Positions 36,591 to 45,862 of a stretch of DNA of 64,000 bases are shown in pieces. Position 1 is the stretch's first letter. Each line of letters starts with the position of its first letter. Source of the stretch: Thiosulfatimonas sediminis (GTDB taxonomy: Bacteria > Pseudomonadota > Gammaproteobacteria > Thiomicrospirales > Thiomicrospiraceae); assembly GCF_011398355.1 (NCBI RefSeq), contig NZ_AP021889.1, forward strand, positions 2,170,001-2,234,000, read 5' to 3'. The notes under the pieces are model-generated. The model was given only the letters and a program-made list of their open reading frames with translations, was not told where the DNA came from and did not search any database. Both the position numbers and the translations under genes were made by a program.

Positions 36591-37991
36591 TTAAAGCTGT
36601 TTAACATCCATACTGCCCGCAGCCAAACGAAGTTTTGCTTTCTGGACATTCACTTCAAACTCCGCCGCGACCAAATCAGCACGCGCCTTATCCAACTGCG
36701 TTTGCGAAGCCATTAACTCGGTAAAGGTCGCCACCCCATTTTCATAACGCTTGGTAACCAAAAACTGCGCTTCAACCGCCTGTTCAACCGTTAATTTACT
36801 GGACGTGACCTGCTCGCGCGCCACCTGTAAACGATGCCAAGCTTGCATAATCTCAAACTTCACCTTGTTTTCCATCGAAGCGGTTTCAGCTTGCTTTTGC
36901 TGCGCTTCGGCTTGTGCCATTTTGATGGTATTTTCAGTCAAACCGAAATCACTGACTTTCCAAGAAAACACCCCTGCCAAGGTATAACTAGAACTCTCTA
37001 AACCGATGCTCTCATCATTCCAATCTTGACGAGCCATAACATTAAAGCTTGGCTTTTCATCAGCACGTGCCGCGTCTACCGCATACAGTGAAGACGTCGC
37101 TTGCTTACGTTGTGCGGCAAGCTGTGGATTTTTATCAATAGCGTGCGCCAAAATAGACGCCAAGTCACCATCCGGTAAACGAATATCCAAACGTTCAGCA
37201 ACATCAACTGCGTCAGTCGATTGCAAACCCATCAAAATACGTAAACCATCAAGCGCAATCTGCTCTTGACCTTTTGCTTGCGCTAAAGCGACATCCGCAG
37301 CAGAAGCATTAACCTTAGCACTCAGCAACTCAGAGCGCACCACCACCCCTTGGCGCACCAAGTTTTCTGTGGTGCGTACAAATTCTTGCGCGGTTTTCTT
37401 GGCTTGTTCAGCAACCGTGATAAAAGAGCGCGCAGCGTGCACCGCTTCAAATGCTTGGTACACACCGAAAGTCAGATATTGCTCAACAGCCACTTCCCCG
37501 TTGCCGGCGGCATCAATCATTTCACGCGCTTGTTTTTGATAGCTAGCTACCTTACCGCCGTTGTACACCGGATACAGCACTTCAATACGCGTATTAACAT
37601 CCGAATGTGGGCCGGGGTTATTTAAAGCACCTGGCTCGTAGCCGGTATTTAAGCCTGTTGCTGACTGAGCACCTGGTTCAGCGATACCAAAATCACCCAC
37701 CGTTGCCTGACGCTGTTGCAGTTTCATGCCGAACACATTTAAGGCGTTATTCGAGTAAGAACCGGTCACCGAAAAGTTAATTTGTGGCATTTCACTGGCA
37801 TTTGCTTTACCCAATGCAGATTGAGCCTGCATTAAACGCGCTTTAGCGACATCCATTTCCGGGTTGGCACTGATTGCGATGCGGACCGCTTCAGCAAACG
37901 TATACGTTTGCGCCTGTGCGGCCAAAGGAATTGCCAGGGCCAGGGCAAAAGCCAGACCACCGACATGAAAGAGCGGTTTTGCGTTAAACAT
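36591..37991 (-). CDS. TolC-family outer-membrane efflux protein
   Basis: 466 residues from the ATG at 37991, preceded by GGAG; the TTG at 38003 is not needed. The signal peptide ends near residue 28 (AAQAQ). Two OEP repeats follow, with long coiled-coil helices (for example ISANPEMDVAKARLMQAQSALGKA near 40, and GVATFTELMASQTQLDKARADLVAAE near 425). It forms the outer-membrane/periplasmic tunnel of the tripartite pump and is the first gene of the operon. Confidence 0.92.
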   Translation of the reverse strand: MFNAKPLFHVGGLAFALALAIPLAAQAQTYTFAEAVRIAISANPEMDVAKARLMQAQSALGKANASEMPQINFSVTGSYSNNALNVFGMKLQQRQATVGDFGIAEPGAQSATGLNTGYEPGALNNPGPHSDVNTRIEVLYPVYNGGKVASYQKQAREMIDAAGNGEVAVEQYLTFGVYQAFEAVHAARSFITVAEQAKKTAQEFVRTTENLVRQGVVVRSELLSAKVNASAADVALAQAKGQEQIALDGLRILMGLQSTDAVDVAERLDIRLPDGDLASILAHAIDKNPQLAAQRKQATSSLYAVDAARADEKPSFNVMARQDWNDESIGLESSSYTLAGVFSWKVSDFGLTENTIKMAQAEAQQKQAETASMENKVKFEIMQAWHRLQVAREQVTSSKLTVEQAVEAQFLVTKRYENGVATFTELMASQTQLDKARADLVAAEFEVNVQKAKLRLAAGSMDVKQL

Positions 37992-38076
37992 TACAATCTC
38001 CAAGATTTTTGTGAAGTAAACTGGTTTTCATCGTTCTTTATAGGCCCGTATAAATGTTTTATGCCACATTAAAACG

Positions 38077-38100
38077 GAAAAAGGATGGTCACCCATCCTT
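38077..38100 (-). terminator. Intrinsic terminator downstream of the hydrolase gene
   Basis: AAGGATGG (38081-38088) and CCATCCTT (38093-38100) form an 8-bp stem with a 4-nt loop; on - it is followed by TTTT. It lies about 175 bp after the alpha/beta hydrolase stop and just before the efflux operon. Confidence 0.75.
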
Positions 38101-38276
38101 CTTAACTAATACATTTGTCTATCTTTGCACACTGGTCGGCATACATTAGCGACAACAACAGAGCAAGACAAGCTTATTAAGACATAAGAAAATTCTAATA
38201 TTATAGCGATAAGTTCACGCCAAGCAACTACAATATTAGAAAATACTTATTTATAATTTCCCATCTCCACCCAAAG

Positions 38277-38921
38277 CTATCGATAAGCCAAGCCCACAGC
38301 GCGCTTTAGCCAAACCAACTCACCATGAAAAAAATGGGATGCCTGTTCACGCCAATACAAATCTGGTTTCTTCGGTAAACTTCTTGCCCACTCTAAAACC
38401 TTACTGCTATCAATAATTTCATCCTGCCCGCCTTGTATAAGCGTCCAAAGAGTGTCTTTATCCAACGCACCCAACGCTTTTGGCGAAAAATCATATAGAC
38501 CAATCGGCGGAGCCACCGTCAACAAACTAATTGGCTTAAGTTGCGGCGACGCTTTCAAGGCGATATAACTACCAAACGAAAAACCGGCTAAATGCAAACG
38601 CGCATGCGTCAGTTGATTAAGTGCCCATACTGAAACCGTCAATAAATCTTCCAGCTCGCCTAATGCATAATCATGCAATCCTTGGCTCTGACCAACCCCA
38701 CGAAAATTATAGCGAACCACCGAAAAACCCAGCTCTTGATACACCTTAAATAAGGTACTCACAACCTTGTTATCCATCGTGCCGCCATACAACGGGTGCG
38801 GATGACTGATAATCACCAGATCATGCACTGAGTCAGCCGTGTAGTATGGATGCTGAATAAATTCAACTTCCAAATCCCCACTTGGGCCAACGATAAGTTC
38901 AGACTTTCTGTTATTAAGCAC
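38277..38921 (-). CDS. Alpha/beta hydrolase (COG2945-like)
   Basis: 214 residues from the GTG at 38921, which follows AAAGGAG; a longer frame to 38999 lacks such a site. VIISHPHPLYGGTMDNKVV near 45 forms the oxyanion region. The nucleophile elbow is AGFSFGSYIALKA (GFSFG, Ser near 115), and the catalytic Asp/His probably lie in QDEIIDS and EQASHFFHGEL. No signal peptide. Related proteins are annotated as dienelactone hydrolase-like or KANL3/Tex30-like, with unknown substrates. Divergent from pdxB. Confidence 0.8.
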   Translation of the reverse strand: MLNNRKSELIVGPSGDLEVEFIQHPYYTADSVHDLVIISHPHPLYGGTMDNKVVSTLFKVYQELGFSVVRYNFRGVGQSQGLHDYALGELEDLLTVSVWALNQLTHARLHLAGFSFGSYIALKASPQLKPISLLTVAPPIGLYDFSPKALGALDKDTLWTLIQGGQDEIIDSSKVLEWARSLPKKPDLYWREQASHFFHGELVWLKRAVGLAYR

Positions 38922-39100
38922 CTTAGCTCCTTTATTAAAATCTGGAACAACATCACCAAGGTGATGATGAAACAACCTAGCATCAAAATGCTTTTGCAAC
39001 CCCGTGCTGACGTCAATCGGGACTTGTTCTGCGTCTGCCTAGTGCGTCCCCAGCATTCAACCAGTACAATAACGAAAACCATTATGCCGAGACAAAGCCG

Positions 39101-40231
39101 ATGTCACAAACAGTTCAACGTAAATTAATTATTGATGACGCCGTTCCCTACGCCAAAGCCATTTTTGGGCATTTGGGCAACGTCATCAGCCTGCCGGGAC
39201 GCGACATTGACGCCCAAGCCGTAGAAACCTGCGATGCACTGATCGTGCGCTCCCGCACACAAGTCAACCAAGCGCTTCTGGCAAACTCAAACGCTCAATA
39301 CATTGGCAGCACGGTGGTCGGTTTAGACCACATTGACCAAGCCTACCTTAGCGAAACCAAGCGCCAATTTTATTCCGCGCAAGGCTGTAATGCCAATTCA
39401 GTGGCGGAATTTGTGCTGCATGCTCTATTACTCTTGGCCGAAAAACAAGGCTTTGATTTAAGCAGCAAAAGCTTAGGAATTATTGGCGTTGGACACGTCG
39501 GTAAATGCTTACAACAAAAAGCACAAGCCTTGGGAATGCGCTGCCTACTTAATGACCCTCCGCGCGCGCGCGCCGAAGGCACACAAGCGTTTAGCCATCT
39601 TAATGAAACACTACAGGCAGACATTATATCAGTGCATACACCACTGACATTTGATGGCGCAGATAAAACCTACCATCTGCTTGACCGCGCCAAACTTGCC
39701 ACACTTAAACCTGAACAGATTATTGTAAATGCTGCACGTGGTGGGATTATCGACGAAGCGGCTTTAATCGACACCGTTTTGGCTGCCAAAATTATTGACT
39801 GCTGGGAAAACGAACCCCATATTAACCCAGACTTGGCCGCCCAATCTTTCTTAATCAGTCCGCACATCGCCGGACATTCGTTTGAAGCAAAACTGGCTGG
39901 CAGCACAATGGTATATGCTGATTTATGTCACTTTTGGCAACAACCACAACAACAAGACTGGCAACAGAACCTACCTGAAAAACCAGCCATAATTGAATTG
40001 AGCGAAGCACAAGAATGGCAATCCAGCCTTCTCGCCATACTCCAAAACACGCATTTGATTCAAAATGACGACCAAGCGATTCGCTCTGATCCAACGCATT
40101 TTGAGACTTATCGACGTCACTATCCCGTCCATCATGAATGGCACATGCACCGAGTAAAAGAAACGAGAAATCAAAAACTTAACGAAATATTACGCGCCTT
40201 AAACTTCACACTTTGCAGCGAGAGTAAATAA
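39101..40231 (+). CDS. pdxB: Erythronate-4-phosphate dehydrogenase PdxB
   Basis: 376 residues (E. coli 378), a D-2-hydroxyacid dehydrogenase acting in the DXP-dependent pathway to pyridoxal phosphate. LIIDDAVPYAKAIFGHLGNV opens the protein. The NAD-binding motif is GIIGVGHVGKCLQ near 126, VNAARGGIIDEAALI near 210 holds the catalytic Arg region, and SPHIAGHSFEAKLAGS near 250 holds the catalytic His. The C-terminal PdxB-specific domain is present. No strong ribosome binding site is visible before the ATG. Confidence 0.92.
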   Translation: MSQTVQRKLIIDDAVPYAKAIFGHLGNVISLPGRDIDAQAVETCDALIVRSRTQVNQALLANSNAQYIGSTVVGLDHIDQAYLSETKRQFYSAQGCNANSVAEFVLHALLLLAEKQGFDLSSKSLGIIGVGHVGKCLQQKAQALGMRCLLNDPPRARAEGTQAFSHLNETLQADIISVHTPLTFDGADKTYHLLDRAKLATLKPEQIIVNAARGGIIDEAALIDTVLAAKIIDCWENEPHINPDLAAQSFLISPHIAGHSFEAKLAGSTMVYADLCHFWQQPQQQDWQQNLPEKPAIIELSEAQEWQSSLLAILQNTHLIQNDDQAIRSDPTHFETYRRHYPVHHEWHMHRVKETRNQKLNEILRALNFTLCSESK

Positions 40232-40387
40232 ACTATTAATCAGTTTATTATGAAGTTTTAATAAAAGAATATTATCAACTCCCCAAAAAAATTGGTTTGC
40301 AATTAAGTTACGAACCATTAATCTAGCTGTGTGAAAAGTTTGAGAGACATCAAACAGACCTTTAAAAACCGATGGAGATATCGAGAT

Positions 40388-40957
40388 ATGAAATTAGCGA
40401 ACCTATTTAAAGCAGCCATTCTAACAGCTGGTCTAGCCACACTTTCTGGTTGTGGGACAATGAATGCGGCAACCAACCTAGAAGAAGGCGCTTGGGGTAC
40501 ATTTAACGAAATTTGGGACCGTTGGGTAGAATCTGAAGGCGACATTGGCCAAGCGGTTGTCTGGGAAAAGAAAGTCGCTGAAGGCGTTTCGCTGGACGAC
40601 GTTATCGATGCAATTAATGCAGTAGGGATTGCCCGTAACATTAAAAACGTTGGCGAACTACCGCTTTCTGAAGAACTAAAAGCACGTGGACGCGAGTCTG
40701 GTGTAATTCACGTTATGTCTTTCTGTAACCCAGATACTGCACGCGACATGCTTGACTTCTCTCCAGCGATGGGCGCAATGCTTCCATGTCGTGTAACCAT
40801 TGTTGAACAAGCTGATGGCTTATACCTATACACCATGAACATGGACATGATGGTTAAGATGGGCAAAAAAATGCCTTCTGAACTAAAAGAAAAAACCATG
40901 GCAGTTCGTGACACCATTTGGATGATGATGGACAAAGGTTCTCGCGGCGAATTCTAA
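40388..40957 (+). CDS. DUF302-domain lipoprotein
   Basis: 189 residues from the ATG at 40388, with a lipoprotein signal peptide ending LSGC (Cys22). The upstream GTG at 40331 would bury this signal, so it was rejected. The second half (about 75-175) resembles DUF302: HVMSFCNPDTARDMLDFSPAMG, then MLPCRVTIVEQADGLYLYTMNMDMM. Two Cys in this domain are notable. The function of the domain is unknown. Flanked by pdxB upstream (156 bp) and a strong terminator 21 bp downstream. Confidence 0.75.
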   Translation: MKLANLFKAAILTAGLATLSGCGTMNAATNLEEGAWGTFNEIWDRWVESEGDIGQAVVWEKKVAEGVSLDDVIDAINAVGIARNIKNVGELPLSEELKARGRESGVIHVMSFCNPDTARDMLDFSPAMGAMLPCRVTIVEQADGLYLYTMNMDMMVKMGKKMPSELKEKTMAVRDTIWMMMDKGSRGEF

Positions 40958-40978
40958 TCGCGGCACCTAGCTCATATC

Positions 40979-41007
40979 AAAAAACCCCGCTACAGCGGGG
41001 TTTTTTT
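40979..41007 (+). terminator. Intrinsic terminator after the DUF302 gene
   Basis: ACCCCGC (40984-40990) pairs with GCGGGGT (40995-41001) around TACA, with an A-run before and seven T after. Confidence 0.92.
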
Positions 41008-41661
41008 AGATATGTTATTTTGGATATGACTAACCGCCCCCTTTTCAGTACACCGCCCATCCCACTCATCATACGTGAGCATTCAGCAATACTGAATTGT
41101 CTTGATTGTTACCCCTCTTCTTCAGCTCAACCGGCTTACTAATCGCACAAAAAAACGACAAACTGCTTATCAGACGAATCTGTAAAAGCAAAACCATAAA
41201 AAACCCGCCCGTCTTAACCAAGCTATCGATATAACAACTTTTACGTAGCACTAGTATTTTCAATGAACTAAAGACAATAAATTCGCATTAAAAATTATTT
41301 ACTCTCATTTATTTTTACTACTTTTGTCCTAATAGCGCTTCAATTGACAGGTTTTTACATTTAACAATCAAACACTTAGATTAAAGCATCAGAATATATT
41401 AATCTGCTTGTAAATAAATTTAATTACTCATCGGTCAAAAATTACGGCATATTAACCAACGAACACAAAAAGCCCAGCCTGGAACTTGCGAAAATACAGA
41501 CAGAAACCTGTATTGGTTAATCTGAAATATTTTGAACTTGTTCTGTACAGCCTTAACTGGATAGTGCCAATACTCCGAATTCAGTCAGTGCAAACAGATG
41601 GGCTTTTTCTAAAGAGTAGAAAAAAATAAATAACCTCTGTAAAAATAAAAAAGAGAGCAAT
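41008..41661. other. Long AT-rich leader region upstream of the first fadL-type gene
   Basis: 654 bp with no supported protein gene. The last 210 bp carry three sets of inverted repeats that could form alternative RNA structures (see 41451-41608). Elsewhere only AT-rich sequence and a small ATTCAG/CTGAAT hairpin near 41082-41099 are seen. Confidence 0.6.
41451..41608 (+). promoter_or_regulatory. Candidate structured leader with competing stems
   Basis: Three stems: ATTAACCAA (41451-41459) with TTGGTTAAT (41513-41521); AAAAAGCCCA (41467-41476) with TGGGCTTTTT (41599-41608); AATACAG (41493-41499) with CTGTATT (41508-41514). The first two cross, so they exclude each other unless a pseudoknot forms. 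The last arm ends in T5 about 50 bp before the porin gene. This is the layout of an attenuator or riboswitch-like leader, but no known family was recognised. Confidence 0.35.
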
Positions 41662-42942
41662 ATGAGAAAGACAAAACTAGCATTAGCAATCGCCGCAACG
41701 GCAATGGTTTCAACTCCAGTTTTAGCAACCAATGGTGACGTCCTGATTGGTCTAGGCGCTCAATCACGCGCATTAGGCGGTACTGGTACTGCTGCTTTCT
41801 TCGGTGCTGAAAACGCTCTAACCAACCCGGCACTGCTTGCTAAATCTAAAGGTACAGAGTTTACAATTGGCGGCACCGTATTTATGCCAGATGTTACAGC
41901 CAACACTACCGTTACCGGTCAACCAGCGTCTGCAAAAAGCGATAATGACCTTAATATTATTCCTGAAGTCGCCATGTCCACTCGTATCAACGAAAGCCTA
42001 ACGTTTGGTTTGGGCATGTTTGGTTCAGCAGGTATGGGGGTTGACTACCGTGGCAACCCAGGTTTGTTCGACGGTTACAGCAACTTACAACTAATGAAAT
42101 TTGCTCCGACACTTGCTTATAACGAAGACAATTTTGGTTTCGGCTTTTCACCGGTTATTCAATATGGCGCGCTAGACATCAACTATGATACTGATGGCAA
42201 TGCTGCAAATGGTTCTCAAGGCAATGGAATGTCAACCGACCTAGGCTTTGGTTTTAACATTGGTACCTATGTCGATGTCACACCAGAGTTTACAATCGCG
42301 TTAGCTTATCAATCACCGATTAGCATGGAATACGACGGACAAATTTCCGTAGCGGGTGCAGGTTTAGGTTTTGATGGAGCCAATCTTCCAATGCTTTCGG
42401 ATAAATTAGAACAGCCTGCTGAAATCAAGATCGGTGCTGCTTACACAATGAATAACTGGATGTTCACAGCAGATGCCAAACAAATCAAATGGTCTGATGC
42501 GGACGGCTATAAAGACTTCCAATGGGAAGATCAAAACGTATACGGACTAGGCGCTAAATATTCTGGTAAAGATTACTGGTTAGGCGCTGGTTTTAACTAC
42601 GCATCAGATCCAATCAATGTAGTTGGCATGAATGCGACAACTGGCTTACCAGGCTATGCCGCTCAAGCAACTGACTTATTCAACAATCATTTCTTTCCAG
42701 GGATTGTTGAAAAACACTTTACACTTGGCGGCGGCTATAACTTAAGCAAATCCATGGCTCTTGATTTTGCAGTTGTTTATGCTGGTGAAGTAACGAAAAC
42801 CGTCAACACGGGTGTTGTTTCTGATTTCTTGCAAGCACAAGCAACCCAAACAAACCCAAGTGGATTTCCTGCTGACGCTACCACGCATACAACAATCCAC
42901 TCTCAACTGGGTTACACCATCTCTCTACGCATGAACTTCTAA
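41662..42942 (+). CDS. FadL/OmpP1/TodX-family outer-membrane porin (copy 1)
   Basis: 426 residues with a signal peptide MRKTKLALAIAATAMVSTPVLA. It is followed by the FadL hallmark NG-x(n)-G-x-G-x(2)-SRALGGTGTA and an NPA motif (ALTNPALLAKSK) in the N-terminal hatch. The remainder is a 14-strand beta-barrel with alternating residues, ending in Phe (SLRMNF). FadL proteins pass hydrophobic molecules such as fatty acids or aromatics through the outer membrane. AAAGAGAGC precedes the ATG. Paralogous to the gene at 43473. Confidence 0.9.
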   Translation: MRKTKLALAIAATAMVSTPVLATNGDVLIGLGAQSRALGGTGTAAFFGAENALTNPALLAKSKGTEFTIGGTVFMPDVTANTTVTGQPASAKSDNDLNIIPEVAMSTRINESLTFGLGMFGSAGMGVDYRGNPGLFDGYSNLQLMKFAPTLAYNEDNFGFGFSPVIQYGALDINYDTDGNAANGSQGNGMSTDLGFGFNIGTYVDVTPEFTIALAYQSPISMEYDGQISVAGAGLGFDGANLPMLSDKLEQPAEIKIGAAYTMNNWMFTADAKQIKWSDADGYKDFQWEDQNVYGLGAKYSGKDYWLGAGFNYASDPINVVGMNATTGLPGYAAQATDLFNNHFFPGIVEKHFTLGGGYNLSKSMALDFAVVYAGEVTKTVNTGVVSDFLQAQATQTNPSGFPADATTHTTIHSQLGYTISLRMNF

Positions 42943-42970
42943 GATTGATTTCTTAACCGTTTAAGCGATA

Positions 42971-43000
42971 AGCCGCTGTAGCAATGCAGCGGCTTTTTTT
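42971..43000 (+). terminator. Intrinsic terminator after FadL-type copy 1
   Basis: AGCCGCTG (42971-42978) pairs with CAGCGGCT (42987-42994), followed by T7. Confidence 0.92.
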
Positions 43001-43472
43001 ATGGCTAAAGAAGATACGCATACATAAGCGAGCGATTACGGAACCACACACTCACCTGAAGTTACTCAGGCTTACTCTGCCACCCTACCCCCTACAGGCG
43101 CAGAATCACCACAAAAATACGCAATAAAACGCAGTAAAAGCCAATAATTTATTAAATAATAAAATATTTAAATTAGATAAGACTAATTACTAAGCCAATA
43201 CACACATTCTCTTAGATTTAACAGCGCGACAACTAACCACAGAAAAAACAACGGTTAAAACAGCATATTCAATACAAAAAAATATACTTTTAGCACCTAT
43301 CAAATAATTAGCAAAACCTTATATAAATATCACAAGTAACAATCAATCAAACTGATAGCCATTTAATTTTTTTTAATTATTAAAACACTCTTAAAGCTTG
43401 CATAGTAAGCCTTGATTTGAGGGAAGTGGTTTTTACTCCCCCCCTAACATAACAACAAAAGAGTGAAGCATA
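43001..43472. other. AT-rich intergenic region between the two FadL-type genes
   Basis: 472 bp after the terminator with no supported gene. Strongly A/T-rich, especially 43130-43390. A short hairpin GGGAAGT/ACTCCCC (one mismatch) lies near 43421-43443, in the leader of copy 2. No repeat shared with the copy 1 leader was seen by eye. Confidence 0.6.
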
Positions 43473-44735
43473 ATGAGAAAAACAAAACTAGCATTGGCTC
43501 TATCAACCGCTGCATTTGCTACAACCGCAATGGCCACTAACGGCACCAACATGATTGGTATTGGCGCAAAATCTAACGCCATGGGCGGAACAGGCGTCGC
43601 GGCCTATTTTGGCGCTGAAAATATGCTAGCCAATCCAGCAATGATTGGTAAATCAAAAGGCACTGAATTGATTTTTGGTGGAACGATTTTCTCGCCGGAC
43701 GTGAGCACCAACCACTTTACCGATATCGACCAAGTTAATGAAACCCGTTCGTCATCGGATGCAAATTTATTTGTCATTCCATCTGCCGCATTCAGTAGCC
43801 GTATCAATGAGAACATGGTCTACGGAATCGGTATGTTTGGTACCTCAGGTCTCGGCGCGGATTACAAAAGCGTAGACGGTTTATTCAATGGACAAACCGC
43901 ACTTCAAGTTCTGCGCTTTGCACCAACCTTAGCGTTCCATAACGAAAAAGGCGGGATTGGCTTCTCACCTTTAATCCAATATGGCGCACTCGACATTAAC
44001 TACCAATATCCATTTGCAGCATCCAGCGCGGACCCAAGCCGTGATGAAGCAATCGGTTACGGCCTCGCTCAAGGCCTTGGATTTGGTTACGCGATTGGTA
44101 CCTATTACGATTTGGCCGAAAACTTTACTGTTGCTGCATCCTATACATCCAGTGTTGATATGGAATACAAAGGCCAAATCACCACCGCAGCACAACCATT
44201 TGGCGTATTCGGTTTCAATATTGATCACGACCACTTAGAACAACCGGCAGAAATGAAAATAGGCGCAGCTTACAGCTCAGGTAAAATGACTTATACCGCA
44301 GATGCAAAACGCATAATGTTTGGCGAAGCCAAAGGCTATCAAGACTTTGGGTGGCAAAATAGCGACGTACTTGCGCTTGGCGCAAAATACCAAGCCAAAG
44401 ACTACTGGGTAGCCGCTGGCTACAATCATAGCGATAGCCCAGTGGCCGAACAAGACGGTACAACTGGCCCAGGCGCAGTTGCCAACTTCTTTAACAACAC
44501 CCTCTTCCCAGCGACAACTGAAAGCCACTACACCTTGGGTGGCGGCATGGCAATCAGCAAGCGCGCGATTATTGAAGGGGCATTGGTCTATGCACCGGAA
44601 GTCACCAGTCGCTTTGATACATCCGCACTGGCCGCTGGCGCTTCACAAAATGGCACCATTATTCCATCCGAAAGTGTGACCAAACACTCGCAAATGGGTG
44701 CAACGATGATGATTCGTTACAACTTTGAAGAATAA
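43473..44735 (+). CDS. FadL/OmpP1/TodX-family outer-membrane porin (copy 2)
   Basis: 420 residues. The signal peptide MRKTKLALALSTAAFATTAMA and hatch (GIGAKSNAMGGTGVAAYFGAE, MLANPAMIGKSKGTEL) are close to copy 1, and the similarity continues through the barrel (IQYGALDINY, LEQPAEMKIGAAY, AKDYWVAAGYNH). It ends YNFEE, two residues beyond the usual terminal Phe. Own leader and own terminator, so transcribed separately from copy 1. The loops differ most, suggesting different substrates or surface exposure. Confidence 0.9.
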   Translation: MRKTKLALALSTAAFATTAMATNGTNMIGIGAKSNAMGGTGVAAYFGAENMLANPAMIGKSKGTELIFGGTIFSPDVSTNHFTDIDQVNETRSSSDANLFVIPSAAFSSRINENMVYGIGMFGTSGLGADYKSVDGLFNGQTALQVLRFAPTLAFHNEKGGIGFSPLIQYGALDINYQYPFAASSADPSRDEAIGYGLAQGLGFGYAIGTYYDLAENFTVAASYTSSVDMEYKGQITTAAQPFGVFGFNIDHDHLEQPAEMKIGAAYSSGKMTYTADAKRIMFGEAKGYQDFGWQNSDVLALGAKYQAKDYWVAAGYNHSDSPVAEQDGTTGPGAVANFFNNTLFPATTESHYTLGGGMAISKRAIIEGALVYAPEVTSRFDTSALAAGASQNGTIIPSESVTKHSQMGATMMIRYNFEE

Positions 44736-44760
44736 TTTCAAGTTAGCAGCATCAGTATAA

Positions 44761-44788
44761 AAGCGGTCTTCAGGCCGCTTTTTTTTAT
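44761..44788 (+). terminator. Intrinsic terminator after FadL-type copy 2
   Basis: AAGCGGTC pairs with GGCCGCTT (one G-T pair) around TTCA, followed by a T-tract. Confidence 0.9.
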
Positions 44789-44901
44789 TTACCGAAACAA
44801 AATAGATTGCATTAAAAAAAGTTTTTGACCTAACAAAAATAGCCCTTTTTACTCGGTTAATTTTTGTGCATACTAAGCAGCAAAGCTTGATGGAGAGCAC
44901 T

Positions 44902-45747
44902 ATGGCACGAGTATTAATTGCAGGCTGTGGCGACTTAGGTTGCCAGCTGGGCATTCAACTAAAACAACAAGGGCACGAAGTATTCGGCATTCGCCGCAAT
45001 ATTGACGCTCTGCCCGACGAAATCACCGGAATCGAGTGCAATCTATTTTCACCGATCTGTGAATTACCCAATGCCCTTGACTATGTGTTTTACATCGTCT
45101 CGGCAGCGAAGTACAAAGACAACGACTATTACCAAGCCTATGTGCTCGGTGTACGGAATATGCTTAAAGCTCTGCAAAACCAAAAAATTAAACGTTTTTT
45201 CTTTACCTCAAGCACTTCGGTCTTTGCGCAGAGCGATGGCGAATGGGTAAACGAAACCTCGGCGACCGAAGGTCACGGTTTTTCAACCAATCGCTTATTA
45301 GAAGGCGAAGAACTTTGTAATAACAGCAGCATACCCACCACCATAATCCGTTTTGGCGGAATTTATGGCCCGGGACGTACCCACCTGATTGACTTAGTGC
45401 GAGAAGGTAAAGCGCATTGCATGGAAAACGTCTGGAGCAACCGCATCCACTCTGCAGACTGTACCGGCATCTTTACACACTTAATGACACTCGATATGCA
45501 GGATTCCAATAAACTTGACAACCTATATATCGGCGTGGACAACAAACCCACCCCCTCTTGCGAAGTATATGAGTGGTTGGCTGAAGAATTGAGCGTTCCT
45601 GAGGTAGAGCATAAAGAGCCGAGTGAAAATTCGCGCCAATTACGCAGCAATAAGCGTTTAAGCAACGAACGCATTCGCCAAAGCGGTTATGAATTTAAAT
45701 ACCCAACATATCAAGATGGCTACGGCGAACTGATTCTGGAAATCTAA
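44902..45747 (+). CDS. NAD-dependent epimerase/dehydratase (YeeZ-like SDR)
   Basis: 281 residues from the ATG at 44902, preceded by GGAGAG; the GTG at 44866 is a less likely start. An extended SDR fold with dinucleotide motif VLIAGCGDLGCQLG near residue 4 and FFTSSTSVFAQSDGEWVNE near 108. The usual YxxxK is replaced by a FSTNRLLEGE segment, so activity on sugar nucleotides is uncertain. Similar to YeeZ-type proteins of unknown substrate. Convergent with the FxsA gene. Confidence 0.82.
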   Translation: MARVLIAGCGDLGCQLGIQLKQQGHEVFGIRRNIDALPDEITGIECNLFSPICELPNALDYVFYIVSAAKYKDNDYYQAYVLGVRNMLKALQNQKIKRFFFTSSTSVFAQSDGEWVNETSATEGHGFSTNRLLEGEELCNNSSIPTTIIRFGGIYGPGRTHLIDLVREGKAHCMENVWSNRIHSADCTGIFTHLMTLDMQDSNKLDNLYIGVDNKPTPSCEVYEWLAEELSVPEVEHKEPSENSRQLRSNKRLSNERIRQSGYEFKYPTYQDGYGELILEI

Positions 45748-45822
45748 AGAGACACCGCTAGAGAAGCAAAGAGGAAGTCTCTCTAAACAACATCATCTTC
45801 TTGGACGCTTGGTCCTTATACC

Positions 45823-45849
45823 GATTACCGACACGCTTTGTCGGTAATC
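45823..45849. terminator. Perfect hairpin between convergent genes
   Basis: GATTACCGACA (45823-45833) and TGTCGGTAATC (45839-45849) form an 11-bp perfect stem with loop CGCTT. It lies between the SDR gene (+) and the FxsA gene (-). No long T-tract on either side, so the terminator role is tentative. Confidence 0.5.
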
Positions 45850-45862
45850 AATAGATTCAGAT

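Noticed and set aside
41069-41263. 64-residue open frame on - in the region upstream of the first fadL-type gene
   Set aside because: No ribosome binding site, no domain, AT-rich intergenic sequence.
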